NCBI GenBank assembly: GCA_023105745.1
Contig: JALGQZ010000013.1
Coordinates: 25,371,105-25,435,104, forward strand
From: Austropuccinia psidii
Taxonomy: Eukaryota; Basidiomycota; Pucciniomycetes; Pucciniales; Sphaerophragmiaceae
Direction of reading: 5' to 3'
Length of the DNA: 64,000 nt
Part shown: positions 1-11,939 of the stretch, one piece after another
Position numbering within the stretch: the first letter of the stretch is position 1
Layout of the letters: each line of letters begins with the position of its first letter
Position numbers and translations under genes: made by a program
The notes under the pieces: generated by a model
The model's input: only the letters and a program-made list of their open reading frames with translations
The model's database searches: none
What the model was told of the DNA's origin: nothing

Positions 1-10
1 TGCCACACAT

Positions 11-1009
11 TTGGCAAAAAGTGACAGTGAAAGACAGAAACTGAAGAATGAAATCATTGCAAATGTAGAACAAATTCATAAGAATTATGAACCACATATT
101 CCAAGACATTCTACACCTTTGACTGAAGAAAAAATATCTGTTAAAGGAAGTTCTACCCCACTCTTAGGAGAAAAATTTATCTCTGAAAAAGATATTCCCA
201 AATTAGAAGAATGCCCAACATTCTCTGGTGAAGGTGAATACAACCATATTGAGGTCATCCGAACTATTGATATGTTTCAGGAAGATTTTAATATACCTGA
301 TGAAATTATAGTGGGAAAATTACACTGTCTGTTTACCAAAACTGCAAAGAAGTGGTACTACAAGATGAAAATAGATCATGGAAAACATGATTGGTCTTGC
401 TGGAAATCTGAAGTGATTACCAAATGGACCAATAATTCTTGAAGGTTTAAAATGGAAAATGCTTTTGAAATTTCCATTTTTAACTCAGAAAAAGATAGAC
501 CACTTACTTGGTTCTTCAAGCAAAAAGACAGACTATCTGCTTTACACCCAGATATGTCTGACACTATGATTCATATGAAAATATTAAGAAAGTGTGGAGG
601 AGAACTGAAACATGCTATCAAGAGAAAATGAGTAGAAACCTGTTCAACAGAGGACTACATTAATGCAATGGAAGATATCATTACCAGAACAAGAATTGGT
701 AAAACTTGGACTAAAATGCCTATGGAATCCAAGATAATCTCAAAGATTCCCAGAGAGGACACAAGACCTTACAAACATGTCTTGAAGTGTCATAAATGTG
801 GAAGCCCTTCAAATTTAGCCAGCACTGGCACCAAAAAGACAAAAATCAATGAAGCTCAAGTCATTGAAGAAGTTCAGTGTAAAGAAGAGGAAGAAGAATC
901 TGACCTAGATTCTGCAGTCTCTGAGGATATACCAGTAGAGGACTATACCATTGAAAACATAACAGCTTTCTTTGAGGTCACAGAAGTCCATACTCATTTG
1001 CCACAGTGA
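11..1009 (+). pseudogene. gag: Element A gag (capsid and nucleocapsid), broken
   Basis: The retrotransposon capsid region is visible around 200-430 (TFSGEGEYNHIE, then KKWYYKMK and a W-rich stretch), matching the E Gag at 47.9-48.2 kb. A stop at 440-442 and another near 629 split the frame. The nucleocapsid zinc knuckle near 788 is damaged: it begins CHKCGSPS, but the His and last Cys of the CCHC pattern are replaced (NLASTG). An acidic tail follows, as in E. The reading frame is the same as for the protease downstream, so gag and pol were probably one polyprotein. Start unknown; the true Gag N-terminus is off the window. Confidence 0.85.
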
Positions 1010-1084
1010 AGTGAGGACTGTCATAACCTGATCAATTTCCAAGATGCCAGATTGTGTAAGACCAAACCTGCTAGAGGAAAAGGT

Positions 1085-3162
1085 TATACTGCTGGAGCAT
1101 CTTGTATCACATAAATTCTGATAAATGATATTGAAGCTAAAGTGAATTTGGATACAGGGGCATTTTTCACTTGTGTGGGCAAGGATTATCTCCAAGTTAT
1201 ACTTCCTGAATAGGAAAACCATCTATTACCAATAGAAGGTGTAAAATTTAGTAGTTCCAGTAACAATATGTACCTTTTGGGCATATTGGACAGTAATATT
1301 GTGTTCCCACACCCTGCAGGAAGCATAAAAATGAAGACAGAGATAGTAGTGATGGACAGTTGCAAATCTCAACATATCACCCTTGGAAATGATTACTTGA
1401 ATACTTATGGTATTGACATCAAGAACCATAAAGATAGATATTTCACAATTGGAGAATAAAAAAGACAAAAATTTGCTTTTTCCAATATGTGCAAACAAAT
1501 ATTCATAGTATCTTCCAAGAAAGATACTTATAAGGAAGAATTTGTGGCTAATCAACTTGTTGAAGCACAAATTAATCCATCATTGTCAACAAAGATGAGA
1601 CATGAGCTTATTGATGTGTTATACACATATAATAATGCCTTTGCCTCTGATAATGAACCATTAGGTGCTATAAGGGGACATGAAGTTGATATTACTCTTA
1701 ATATTGACAGACCATATCCTCCAGTACTGAGAAGACAAGCGTATCCAGCCATTCCCAGAGCTAGAGAAGCCTTGGAAAAACATATCCAAGAGTTAATCCA
1801 ACTTGGTGTACTAAGGAAAGTAGGCCATAATAAAGAGGTTGAAGTGACAACACCTGTTATTATTTCTTGGCATAATGATAAATCATGAATGGGTGGAGAT
1901 TTCAGAGGATTAAATACCTACACAGTTCCAGATAGGTATGCAATTCCTAGAATTCAAGAAACATTGACCCAATTGTCTAGAGCCAAGTATATAGAATCAA
2001 TGGATGCATTGAAAGGCTTTCACCAAAATGGTGCAATGCCTAAAGCTAGGAAATTACTTAGAATTATCACTCACTGTGGTATTTATGAGTATCTTAGAAT
2101 GCCATTTTGTATTAAAAATGCACCATCTCATTATCAAAAATGCTGAATAACATCTTTCCCACAGAGTTATCCGAAGGATGGCTTATCATTTATATTGATG
2201 ATATCATCATATGTTCTGATTCATGGTATTTACACCTTAAAAGAATTGCAAGAGTACTTCACAAAGTTGCAGAAGTGAATATGAAGATTTCACTCATGAA
2301 ATGTAACTTTGGTCTTGAAGAACTCAAAGAATTAGGATATATTGTTTGCGGTTTAAGCTTGGGTATTGACAAAATTAAAGTGGCAGCAGTGTTACTTAAG
2401 CCAATAACAGAGAATAAGAAAGAAATGATGTCTTTTCTAGGGTTTGCTAGTTATTATAGGCAACACTTGAGAGACTCTGAAATTCTAGCCAAGTCACTCT
2501 ACAGGATCTGTGATCAACAGACAGTATGTCAGATGACACAGGAGAGAATTAAAGCTTATGAGAAAATAAGGAAATCTCATACAGAAGCACCTTTACTCCT
2601 CATGCCTGACTGGAATATACCTTTTAGATTGTACATTGATGCATGTGGAGATGGATTAGGAGCAGCCTTACATCAAGTCCAAATTATTGATGACAAACCT
2701 ACAGAAGGACCAGCTCGTTACATCTCATGACAAATCAAACCAACAGAAGCCAGATATGGTGCAAGCCAAATGGAGTGCTTATGTTTGGTATCGACACTTG
2801 AGAAACTAACCTATTATCTTTATGGAAGTGCTTTTGAAGTGACAAATTACTGTAATGCTGTGAAATCACTTCTTAACATGAAAACTCCCAACAGACATAT
2901 GTTGAGATGGCAAATAGCAATTCAAGAATATACAGGAAACATGACTATAGTTCATAAAGCAGAAAACATTCACAAGAATGCTGATGGACTTAGCAGGTGG
3001 GCATTAGCCAAAACTCCTGATAACCCAGCTTATGTACCTTTGGAAGCAGAACCACAGATTCCAATTGAAGAAATCCACATAACTGCTGTTGGGACTGAAT
3101 TCTTTGAAGAAGTCAGAGAATTGTATAAGCAAGACAAGAATTGCCATATATTGACTCCTTAA
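1085..3162 (+). pseudogene. pol: Element A pol: aspartic protease, reverse transcriptase, RNase H, broken
   Basis: The protease active site is intact near 1150 (LDTGAF). The reverse transcriptase runs from about 1490 to 2480, with the catalytic YIDDIII motif near 2193. RNase H follows ([14 protein letters not shown] near 2630; NADGLSRW near 2976). In-frame stops occur near 1213, 1457, 1886 (tga where E has an Arg codon), 2728 and 3160. The frame changes at about 2140. Domain order and length match element E, so this is a former 2-kb stretch of continuous Pol. No activity expected. Confidence 0.9.
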
Positions 3163-4038
3163 TTAGATAAAGACTGCAAAGATACATCCTTAGTTAATGA
3201 AAGGGATAAAGTTTGGAAACATTTCAATTCTGAAGGAAGATTTCATGTGTTTGATGTAATTATTTACCACAGAACCAAACATTCCTGTTTAATGACATTG
3301 TGTAGCAGATTGCTTATCAATACAATTCTTCATGAATTCCATGATAGCATATACTCTGGACACCTGTCAGAGGGCAGAACACTTCAAAAAGTGAAGAACT
3401 GTGCATGGTGGCAATCTCAGAGAAACAAAACCATTGAACATTGCCATACCTGGGACAAATGTCAATAGGAAAACAGGACTACAGGCAAGAAATTTGGACT
3501 TATGATCCATATTCAAGAACCAAAATCCCCTTGGGAAGTTGTTCACATGGATTGGTTCACAGCACTTCCTCCAAGTGGTTACAAAGGCTATAATGCTTGT
3601 TTAGTCATTGTAGAGAGATATAGAAAGACTCCCATATTCTTACCATGTCATAAAGATGACACAGCTATGGGTACAGCTCTCCTTCTATGGAGCAGAGTTA
3701 TTTCTCATACAGGATTATTTAAGAATATAATGAGTGACAGAGATCCCAAGTTCAAATCTGCACTTGGGACCAATCTTCATAGATTATTTGGGACTGGGTT
3801 ATCATTCTCTACAGCATATTGATCTCGAACACATGGGATAGAAGAGAGAATGATTCAAGGTTTTGAAGACATGATCAGGAGATTTCGTGCTTATGGGCTA
3901 GAATTAAATTACTCAGATGGCTTTACCCATGACTGGTGCACTCTTATACCTGCATTAGAATTGGCATATAAGACATCAGTCCATTCTTCCACAGGTCAAA
4001 CTTCTTCTATGTTAGAAAAAGGATGGAATCCAAGACTC
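3163..4038 (+). pseudogene. Element A integrase, 5' part, interrupted by solo LTR
   Basis: The HHCC zinc domain is seen at 3265-3468 (YHRTK, LHEFHD, SGHLSE, then CHTWDKC). The DDE core follows: MDWFTALPP near 3547, MSDRDPKF near 3728 and EERMIQ near 3844. A stop lies at 3466-3468 and another near 3820. Reading ends at GWNPRL, where the solo LTR begins. The frame resumes after the LTR at 4785 with PADTLRKDLIKIHPT, so both sides were once contiguous. Confidence 0.85.
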
Positions 4039-4779
4039 TGTAACAACCATCCATCAGGGGTAAGGGTAGTCATTCATACACCCACTCAAACACCGCAAAT
4101 CAGCAAATCCAGTATCTGCATCAGCATTCACTTTCAGCAATCTTCATTCTAAAACATGCATACAGTTTGGTACATCAATACAGCCTGTCAATACCTGTGC
4201 AGGTTGGATTCACCCAACACAGTTTCAATACACCAGTATGCAACTGTATGATCACTCAAATACACCACACCTCTTGTACAGGACCTGTATTGGCCAGACT
4301 CAATTCAATCATCAATTATTCTCATGAAAATTCTTCCTCTGGATCAGGGCTGGTGATTCTCACATATACCAGCCCCTCTTTCTCCCCCCTGGGGACTTTT
4401 CCCCAGTTAATTAATTTAGTTTATTTATTATTTCATAATTATTCTCATCCTTATATTTGGGTATTATAATTATTTAATTTTAAGTTAGTCTTTGCATTTC
4501 TCTCTTCACCTGTACAGTATGAGTTGGGTGGCCATATCCTTATCAACCCTTCACTTTCCATTCTGACAGGTTGAAACAGTGGACTTGGACTTGTTTGTGG
4601 TTGGCTCTTCTATTTCTTTATTCTTATTCTTGTTTCTGCTTTCTTATTTTTATTCTTTTAGTAATTCATCTTTAACACTCTTAAGTGTATCCCTTCTTAC
4701 CATATCTTTGAGCCCTCCATAAGTGAGTCCCAGTTTACTGAGTGCCAGGCCCTCTTCACTTCGAAGAGCCCCTGTGACA
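4039..4779 (+). mobile_element. Solo LTR of the B family (short variant) inside element A integrase
   Basis: It starts TGTAACAACC and ends CCCTGTGACA. The flanks are gactc (4034-4038) and cactc (4780-4784), a 5-bp target duplication with one mismatch. The last 60 bases (gagtgccaggccctctt…gagcccctgtgaca) and the …cccagttaattaatttag stretch near 4403 match the LTRs of element B at 14.4-14.8 and 22.4-22.8 kb. At 741 bp it is half the usual B-family length. No internal region remains, as expected after LTR-LTR recombination. Removing it restores a continuous integrase reading. Confidence 0.85.
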
Positions 4780-4784
4780 CACTC

Positions 4785-5395
4785 CCAGCAGATACACTGA
4801 GGAAAGACTTGATTAAAATTCATCCTACAGGTTCCAGCTTCAGGTTAATGCTTGATAAAGTGAAACATCATGCAAAACAAAGTATGAATGATGCTTTTGA
4901 CTATGCAAAACAGAAGTGGGACAAGAGTCACAAAGTACCAGAATTCAAAGTAGGGGACTTAGTTCTAGTTTCAACCTTGAATTTTAATAATATCAAAGGC
5001 CCAAAGAAACTTAAAGATTCTTATGTAGGACCTTTTGTTATTTTAGCCTTACATGGAACCAATGCAGTTCAAGTGAAATTGAGTGGTGAATTCAAAAATA
5101 AACACCCCACTTTTCCGGTCAGCTTGATAAAGCTTATCAATCAGCTGACAAAGAATTGTTTCCTTTGAGGAACCAAACTCCTTTAACTGTACCACCAGTG
5201 GAACAGAATGAAGACAAAAAGATAAAGAAAGTCATTAAAGAAAGGAGACTTAGGGATAAAAATCAAGGAGAATATCTTGTCAGATATAGAAATCCAGTAC
5301 ATGAAGCTGAATGGCTGGCAGAATCAGAAATACCTGACTCAGATAAACTCTTGAGAAGATTTAGAAATGAAAGAAGGCCAAAAGCCTAAATGTGT
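4785..5395 (+). pseudogene. Element A Pol C-terminus with chromodomain-like tail
   Basis: This continues the integrase after the solo LTR: the SH3-like region (FKVGDLVLVSTLNFNN near 4945; GPKKLKDSYVGPF near 5001), then PTFPVSLIK. The reading shifts frame near 5150 and ends with EYLVRYRNPVHEAEWL and LLRRFRNER near 5270-5375. That last part looks like the chromodomain that chromovirus-type gypsy integrases carry; the aromatic and acidic pattern is similar but I rate it as chromodomain-like. Stop codon at about 5387-5389. Confidence 0.8.
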
Positions 5396-5509
5396 ATATG
5401 AATGTGCTTTAAATTACTTGATCTGAGTAATGTAAAGGGGTTGGACAGTGGACATTAACCCCCTTTGGGGCTTTTATTGCTTATACCATTGATAAAATTG
5501 TAGTACTAT

Positions 5510-5526
5510 TTTTTGGTGGGAGGGAA
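5510..5526 (+). other. Polypurine tract of element A
   Basis: A purine-rich run (ggtgggagggaa) sits directly before the TGTGAGCC start of the 3' LTR. This is the expected place and composition for the plus-strand primer. Confidence 0.6.
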
Positions 5527-7404
5527 TGTGAGCCTTGAGGTATGTTTTACATACCCAAATAGGCCAAAATTATCTGAAAAATAAATTCTGAATTATGAAT
5601 AACCCATAAGTCATGCACATATTCAAAATTCATCATTTTGTATTTCAGAAATGAAAAACCTTTCATTGAGTATGTAAATCCATGGATTTAAGGCCAGATT
5701 TAAATTCTACACAAAGATTCACCCAGGGTAGCTCCATAGAGTGAATAAGCTCAAATTAACTCTTTGAGGTGGTAATATGGAAAATACTTCAATACCACAT
5801 AAAAGATCCGTGAAAATCTTTGTTTTTCTCTATATCATGCCAAAATAATGGGAATGTGAGAAATCCCATGTTACATATACACTAAAAATAGTGTTATGCA
5901 TGTTTTGAGCACTTAATCTCATGTTATTTTTACATGCACCTTTGGTACACCCATAGTGGATATCTCACTCCAAGCTTAAAATTCTATTTTGACGTGAAAA
6001 ATAGGCAAGGGGGACAAAAGGCAACAAAGAGAGCCAGGGTACCCAACTTCTGAGGCCTCTGAGACATGGATAGCTCCAAAGCTTGGATCCATGGCTGGTC
6101 ATGGCCTTATTGGTAAACTAAAACCTTTTGGGAACTTGGTTACCATGTTAAAACTACAGTAAATCATAAGAAAATAGCAAATAACCTGCTATTTTGACGT
6201 GCCAAGGAGGTAAAGAGCAACTTAGACTCCTGTAGCCATGTCAATTCTTAATGCCTTTCCATGAATAAACACCAAAAGAGTAATTAATACCCTTCTTGGA
6301 CTAGTATCCATTGATTTACCTCATAGAAACCAGTCATATACTGCTATTTGTAGTTCTACGTAGAAATGAGGTAAAAACTTCAAAAATTCCTTAAAAAGAC
6401 AATCCTTAATGAATATTTCTGAATCTTTCAGGCCCATTTGAGAACTGTATAGCTCACACAGAAACCAAAAAAAAGCATACCTTTATATGTAAAATTCAGA
6501 GTTTTACTCACAGTCCATTTTTGATGATTCCATGTGAATCACAGAATCATTAAAAATTTACAGAAAATACATTCTGTGATGAAATTTTCAATAACATTGA
6601 TAGCTTTGAGAAATCAATGATTATTTTGGAATAAAAGAAGATTTACAGCTGTGACTCCTTTTTTTCTTAACCAACAATGGTTTGGTAGTCATGTAAAGGC
6701 CTTGATTAAGTAATTATGATAATCTTACATGACAACAGATGATGCAATCAATAATCCAAGGAGGTTTATTGTTTTCTCACTCACTGGAGTTTCAGTTTGC
6801 TCCATGGAACACCTCTGTGAGCTTTCTTAGACTTAAAAGAGGCCTCCTCTTGCTATTTTTTTCAAATCATCACATTATTATATTATACCTTCATTACCAA
6901 CAAGTAAGTATTAGTTGAAGATTTTCTTAAGTGTTTTATTCTTTCAGAATCAATCAGAAAGATGTGAAATCAGAAATTTAACCATATATTGTCGTAATCT
7001 TGTTATAAATCAATTTTGATCTATTATATCCACAATTCTACATCAAATCTCTCTATTTTTAGCTTTAATGAGTTCTTTGGGCTATGAGTGAGTGATTTAT
7101 CTTTAATTATTAAATTTTGTCTCTAGAATTAGTTTTCTTCAAGAATTATCTTTATAATTATTCTTGCAAAAGAAAATTATATATTAACATAATTTTATTA
7201 TTTTAATAAAAGAAGTTTTTATTATTAATTTCTTCTTGTAATTGATTCTTGCAGACAATTACTACTCACTGTTATAATCACTAGTAATGTAAAATATGTG
7301 AAAGAAATAATTTTTCAATTATTTTATTGTGGTTATAATAATAACAGTCATAGTACTGCTGATTAATAGTAATATTATCAACAGTTTCATAGACACATCT
7401 TACA
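5527..7404 (+). mobile_element. 3' LTR of element A
   Basis: It starts TGTGAGCCTTGAGGTATG, like the E LTR start TGTGAACCTTTGAGATATG at 43919, and ends …tttcatagacacatcttaca, like the E LTR end at 45906. About 1.88 kb against 1.99 kb for E. The right half is very A+T rich, also as in E. Its partner 5' LTR is left of the window, so no target duplication can be checked. Confidence 0.75.
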
Positions 7405-8688
7405 AAAGAAATATTAAAGAATAACTTTGGAAACACAGAGTAACTAGTCATTGGTTAAAATACAATAAATTTCAAGATCAGTGGTTTTGTAGACTCTAGA
7501 TCATTGCTTTTTGATTTATAAAATATTCCTTCTCTTCAATTCCCAAGAAGTGATATGATAAAGGAAAACTCACTATGATTAATATTAAAATGTACTTTTA
7601 TATATGGACTGTTTCAAATTCCACTGGTGGAAGCATAAGAGATAAACATTTTTTTCCTGTTGATAAGACACCTGAGCCAGTCAATACAAATATCAATACA
7701 ACATTTTATATCATTTTAATATTGATTCCATAAAAGATAAATAGGTCTGGAAAGCTTTGGTTCAATCTCAGGGTTAATGACAAAGGTTTTAATCCATAAG
7801 ATGTCTTGAGATACATACCACATCAATGCATGGAACCAGTGGAAAGCAGATCTATAATTGGTTGAAAGTCTATATTCCATAAGGAAAGGCCTCAAATAGC
7901 ATACCATACCCTGAAGTGAAATTTATATCATATTTACTTTCAAAATTAGAATCAGGATAGCTTGTCATGGTGGTTTCCTTGAAGTTACCTACAATAGTCA
8001 AACCACAGCTTTTAGTTCTCTTAAGAGATTTTACAATTATATTCAAGGTGGGATGGTTTGTAAGGAAAATAAAGAAGAGAAGATCTTAAATATGCAAAGT
8101 TGGGCCAAGAAAATGTTTTCAGATAATATGAAGCCACCACATATTTTTGATATCTAAAAGACAGATTCTGATTAATTGTATTAGATGTTTTAAGGCATCT
8201 ACCAGGATCAATTGGAGTAGCAATGGATTTGAAATATTACATACAAAATACTTTCCTATTATATTTATGTAAATTTTTTCACAAAGAGGAGCAGTCTTTT
8301 TTAAACAATTAAAATTGGTCTTCATTCAAAGAATTAACTTAACCTCAGCCATATTACCCCTTAAAAATAACTTTTATATCCCTTTTGAAGGTTTCAAATA
8401 TTTTTATCGTCCATGTATAATCATGTATTAAATACACATAATTTGAGAACAAAAGTGTTTGATACCAATTGAGAGAAGCTAATTGGCTTCAACTTTTTAA
8501 AAACAGGTTATCAAAGATGGAAGAAACAATTCAATAACATTCTTGGCTCTTTCTAAGCACAAATCACGATTTCATAGTCTCCAATAACATTCCAGGAGGA
8601 ATTTTATGAGCATACCCTTCTAGATATTTCCTAGAGCAACTTGATTTGGTTACTCCATTATCAAAAGAAGCGCAAGAATGTATTAGAT
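7405..8688. other. Unassigned A+T-rich DNA
   Basis: This lies between the end of element A's LTR and the start of element D's LTR. Only short open frames (under 70 codons, no recognised motif) occur. I see no RNA gene or repeat that I can support. It probably is old intergenic DNA or a decayed element. Confidence 0.4.
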
Positions 8689-10104
8689 TGTCAGGCTGAG
8701 TCTATGAAGAGGTGATGATAAAGAGTATTTACAGGCTACACTATGACTGTGACATGGATAATAATGTTAAAAATAGGTTTTTTATAAAATTAAAGGGCTT
8801 TACTAATGATTATTAGTGGTGGTGAGCACTGTTGAAAGCCCTGGGTGCAGCTTTACCTGTTGGGTTACAATAATAAAGTCTACAATACTAAAGTTTATAG
8901 TATAACCTGATTATTTTCCAAGAGTATAGATTTCTCTGACATTTGTACTACATAGGAATTCAAGAGGGGGGTGGGGAACCCTTTTCTGGTGGATAAAAGG
9001 CCTCCTTTTATCATAAAATGGGGTGGAATGGCCCTCTAGACCATCCATGTAGAGGAAGTGAAGACTTTTTCACTCCAGAGTACTGGCTTGTGGTATGCAT
9101 AGTGCATGTATGCTCTTCATTGGGCTCAGATGTGGTTTTGAAACATCATCTTGGCAGGTTTCACCAATACAGGGTGGATATTTTCATCTGGGGTCCACAT
9201 AGCCCTCTTCTGACGTGTATGATGCATAGAATGCTGTAAAGAACCTGTATGGGATGCCAGTATTGAATGAATTATGAGGTATTGTAGTATAAACATTATT
9301 TTTTATCTATTTAACACCTCATAATCATACTTATGGGAGAATGACCCACAGTAAGACTGTATTGGTCTAACTGTTGGATTTTGAGCATAAAACTGCCATA
9401 CATTTGTCATTTGTTGAGATATAAGGCTCAACATTGGTTCCTTGTGTAGCCCTGGATTTGTTCTACACAATGGTACCTCATTTGATATGGTTATCACTAA
9501 GTATGGCAAAGCTATGTCATGTACAAGAATTTTTGTACATATATATGTTTTGCTTTAAAACTGTATGGAGTTTGTTTGCCCCATAACTTTTGTTCTAGAT
9601 GAGATATGGGGAAATGGATGGCACCATCAGATAGCCCTGATTGTCCTCTTTCCAAAAAGACCCCACTTTAGGTATCTCACATTAAAAATGTATAAGTTAG
9701 ACAAGAGGTGAATATTTTATTCACCTTTATTTGACCTTATTTTGGTCATAACTTCTGTAACTCTGGTTCTGGCTCAGTTTGGCTAGTATCATCGGATAGC
9801 CCTGACTTAGAGCTTAATTTTGGGTACCCATCTGATGGGGTTAAGCCTCTGCCTCTGTATTTCAGATGAGAGGTGAAAATTAAGTTTTATGCTCAGCCAC
9901 AGCTTTGAGCAGGAATAACTTCGTTATTCTTTGTCCTATGATTATGGGACTTGTATTTTTCAAAATGGGGGATTTCCTCTGTATTTAGATATTTTTTGAG
10001 CTTATTTGTCTCAGCTCCATGTTTTGGTGGTATCTTTGCTATACCATTGATTTATGTTATTTGGCTGTCATGCTTGTGATCTGGCTTTGAGTCATAGGCT
10101 GACA
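8689..10104 (-). mobile_element. 3' LTR of element D
   Basis: On the plus strand it reads TGTCAGGCTGAG… to …GAGTCATAGGCTGACA. Its whole length resembles 28071-29485, for example the accttattttggtcataac and cctatgattatgggactt stretches. The short open frames seen in it (9018-9239, 9303-9509) are not genes. Confidence 0.9.
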
Positions 10105-10295
10105 TACTCTTCCTCCAAATAATTCTCATCATTGATGAGACTGTTTATTCCTCCTAGAGGCCCTCAATCTCCTTAGGTGAAGGTTCCCATCTGGTATGGC
10201 ATCTTTAGCCAACCATTCATCTTTATCTGCTTTCTGGTTTTTAAATCTGACCAAGTACTGCCTCTGGTGTTTACCATTCAGTCTAACCTTCCTGG
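10105..10295 (-). pseudogene. Element D Pol C-terminal end and polypurine tract
   Basis: Read on the minus strand this corresponds to the last 60 residues of the C element Pol at 59.6-59.77 kb (the conserved KYCLW/RYCLL-type antisense match makes the homology plain). The chromodomain-like KQYLVRFKN stretch is recognisable. The G/A-rich tract (minus strand) before the LTR at 10105-10125 serves as polypurine tract. The solo LTR at 10296 cuts the reading. Confidence 0.75.
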
Positions 10296-11939
10296 TGTCA
10301 CAGGGGCTCTTGGACAGAAAGAAGAGTGACCTGGCACTCAGGAATCAAGAACTAACTTGGAAGGCTCCAAAAGGATAAAAGAGATAAAGCAGAATGAATT
10401 TCTTTAAGAAGGATAAGAGTAAGAATAAGGACAAGTATGTCAAAGATAAGAAAGAGTAAGTGAAGCCAATGGCCAGGGAAATAAGAAAACCAAAATTCAA
10501 GAAGCCAACCAAGTGAATCCCCACTTCACTGATTTAACCTGCCAAAAAAGGAAATGGAGTTAGTAAAGGATATGGCCACCAATATCCACTGACAGGTGAA
10601 GAAGAAAAGGTGCAAATGACTGACTTAAGAATATCAGTATTTATTTTCATAAATGAAAAGAAAAATAAAGATAAAAATAAATGAAATATATTAAGTAACT
10701 GGGGAAAAGGTCCCCAGGTGCTGAAAGGTGGCCAGTATATGTGAAAAGCTGAAAGGCTGATCCTGGAAGGTGAGTCACCAGCTGTATTGTCTGAATTGGG
10801 CAAATACAGTTGTGGCCATCTTGGAAACTGAAATGTGGGACAGAATTGACCCAATTGGGCCTAGGCCATACAGGATACTTGAGTATTACCTGTATGGACC
10901 AATTGAATTGTCCAAGAGATGCTGAAGTACTTGCTGCCTTGACAACTGATTGAAATAATGTAATACCTCTGGGAATGGCCCTTTTTAATAATCCTGAACT
11001 GACTGTCAACCCAACTCCTGCAGGGCCAGGTGGTTGGGGTTCTTGAATAGTCTTCTGATAGCCCCCATTGATTGCCAGACTGATGAGCTGAAGAGTCCTC
11101 CTTCAAAATGGGCGTTGGATTTTGGGACCTTGATTTGGAATAATGGAATTTGGTCCTTAAAACATCACCATTGAATTGCTGAGAAAAAATGGTGCAGAAT
11201 GGTATATAATACCATTAATGCACCACTCCTGCAACCTTGAGTATGGGGTGCATGGAGGAATGGAAAGAATCCCCCTTAATCTGAGGGGAAGCATTGATCT
11301 GAGCTGATCTGATGGCCTCTGGTGGTTAACAGACGCCATGGGCTGAAATGTGGCCCATGGTGGTCCTTGGCCAATTTGGGGCCTATGGTGATTTATGGCC
11401 ATTTTGGGTTTGATGGGATTTGGGGCCAAAAATGGATCAGGTGGGCCCAATTGAGGCTTGGGTCCCACCTGGCCTTGAGGACTAGTGGGCTGCCCCCCTT
11501 TGGCCTCATTGGATTAGGCCCACGGATTGTGGGCTGTAAATTATGGCCCACAGGCCCTAGAGGCAGTAGGGGGCCTAAATGGCCCAAAAAGGCCATCTAG
11601 GCCCTAGAACCCCTAATGAGAAGGGGTGGTCCCAGGATGGTGGTTATGGCTAGGGGGCCCAGAACCCCCTAGGAGACAAAAGGACACCCCCAGGCCCAAA
11701 AACAAAGATAGAGACCTGGGGGTTGGAGATATGGACATTGGCCAGGGAGGCCAATGATGGCAGGATATGGCCTGAGGCCATAAAAGGCCAGAGGAAGGTG
11801 ATATGGCCAAAGGGCCATGGAACACCAAAGGGGGCCAATTGGACAAATAAGATATGATGTGGCCAATTGGCCCCAACTTGGTCCCACACTAAATTGCTGC
11901 AACACCCATGGAGGAGAGTCATTACTTGTGGTTGTGACA
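10296..11939 (-). mobile_element. Solo LTR of the B family, minus orientation, inside element D
   Basis: On the plus strand it reads TGTCACAGGGGCTCTTGG… to …CTTGTGGTTGTGACA. The perfect 5-bp target duplication is CCTGG (10291-10295 and 11940-11944). It is about 1.64 kb long and closest to the B2 LTR at 61382-63116, sharing its G+C-rich GGCC-repeat section (11320-11880). No internal region is left. Long open frames inside it reflect the odd base composition, but see the finding on the LTR frame. Confidence 0.92.

Larger units (their letters stand above)
1..7404 (+). mobile_element. Element A: decayed Ty3/gypsy retrotransposon, 5' part outside window
   Basis: Gag, protease, reverse transcriptase, RNase H, integrase and a chromodomain-like tail follow in gypsy order, then a polypurine tract and a 3' LTR. 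The proteins match element E (46-51 kb) block by block, so A and E are one family. The coding part is broken by many stops, by at least one frameshift near 2140 and by a solo LTR at 4039-4779. The 5' LTR and Gag N-terminus lie left of the window. The LTR end at 7404 is set by similarity to the end of the E LTR (…catagacacatcttaca against …catagtcaaaccttaca). No protein product is expected. Confidence 0.9.

Noticed and set aside
9018..9509. Short frames at 9018-9239 and 9303-9509
   Set aside because: They are inside the D 3' LTR and not kept in the other LTR in a way that suggests coding.
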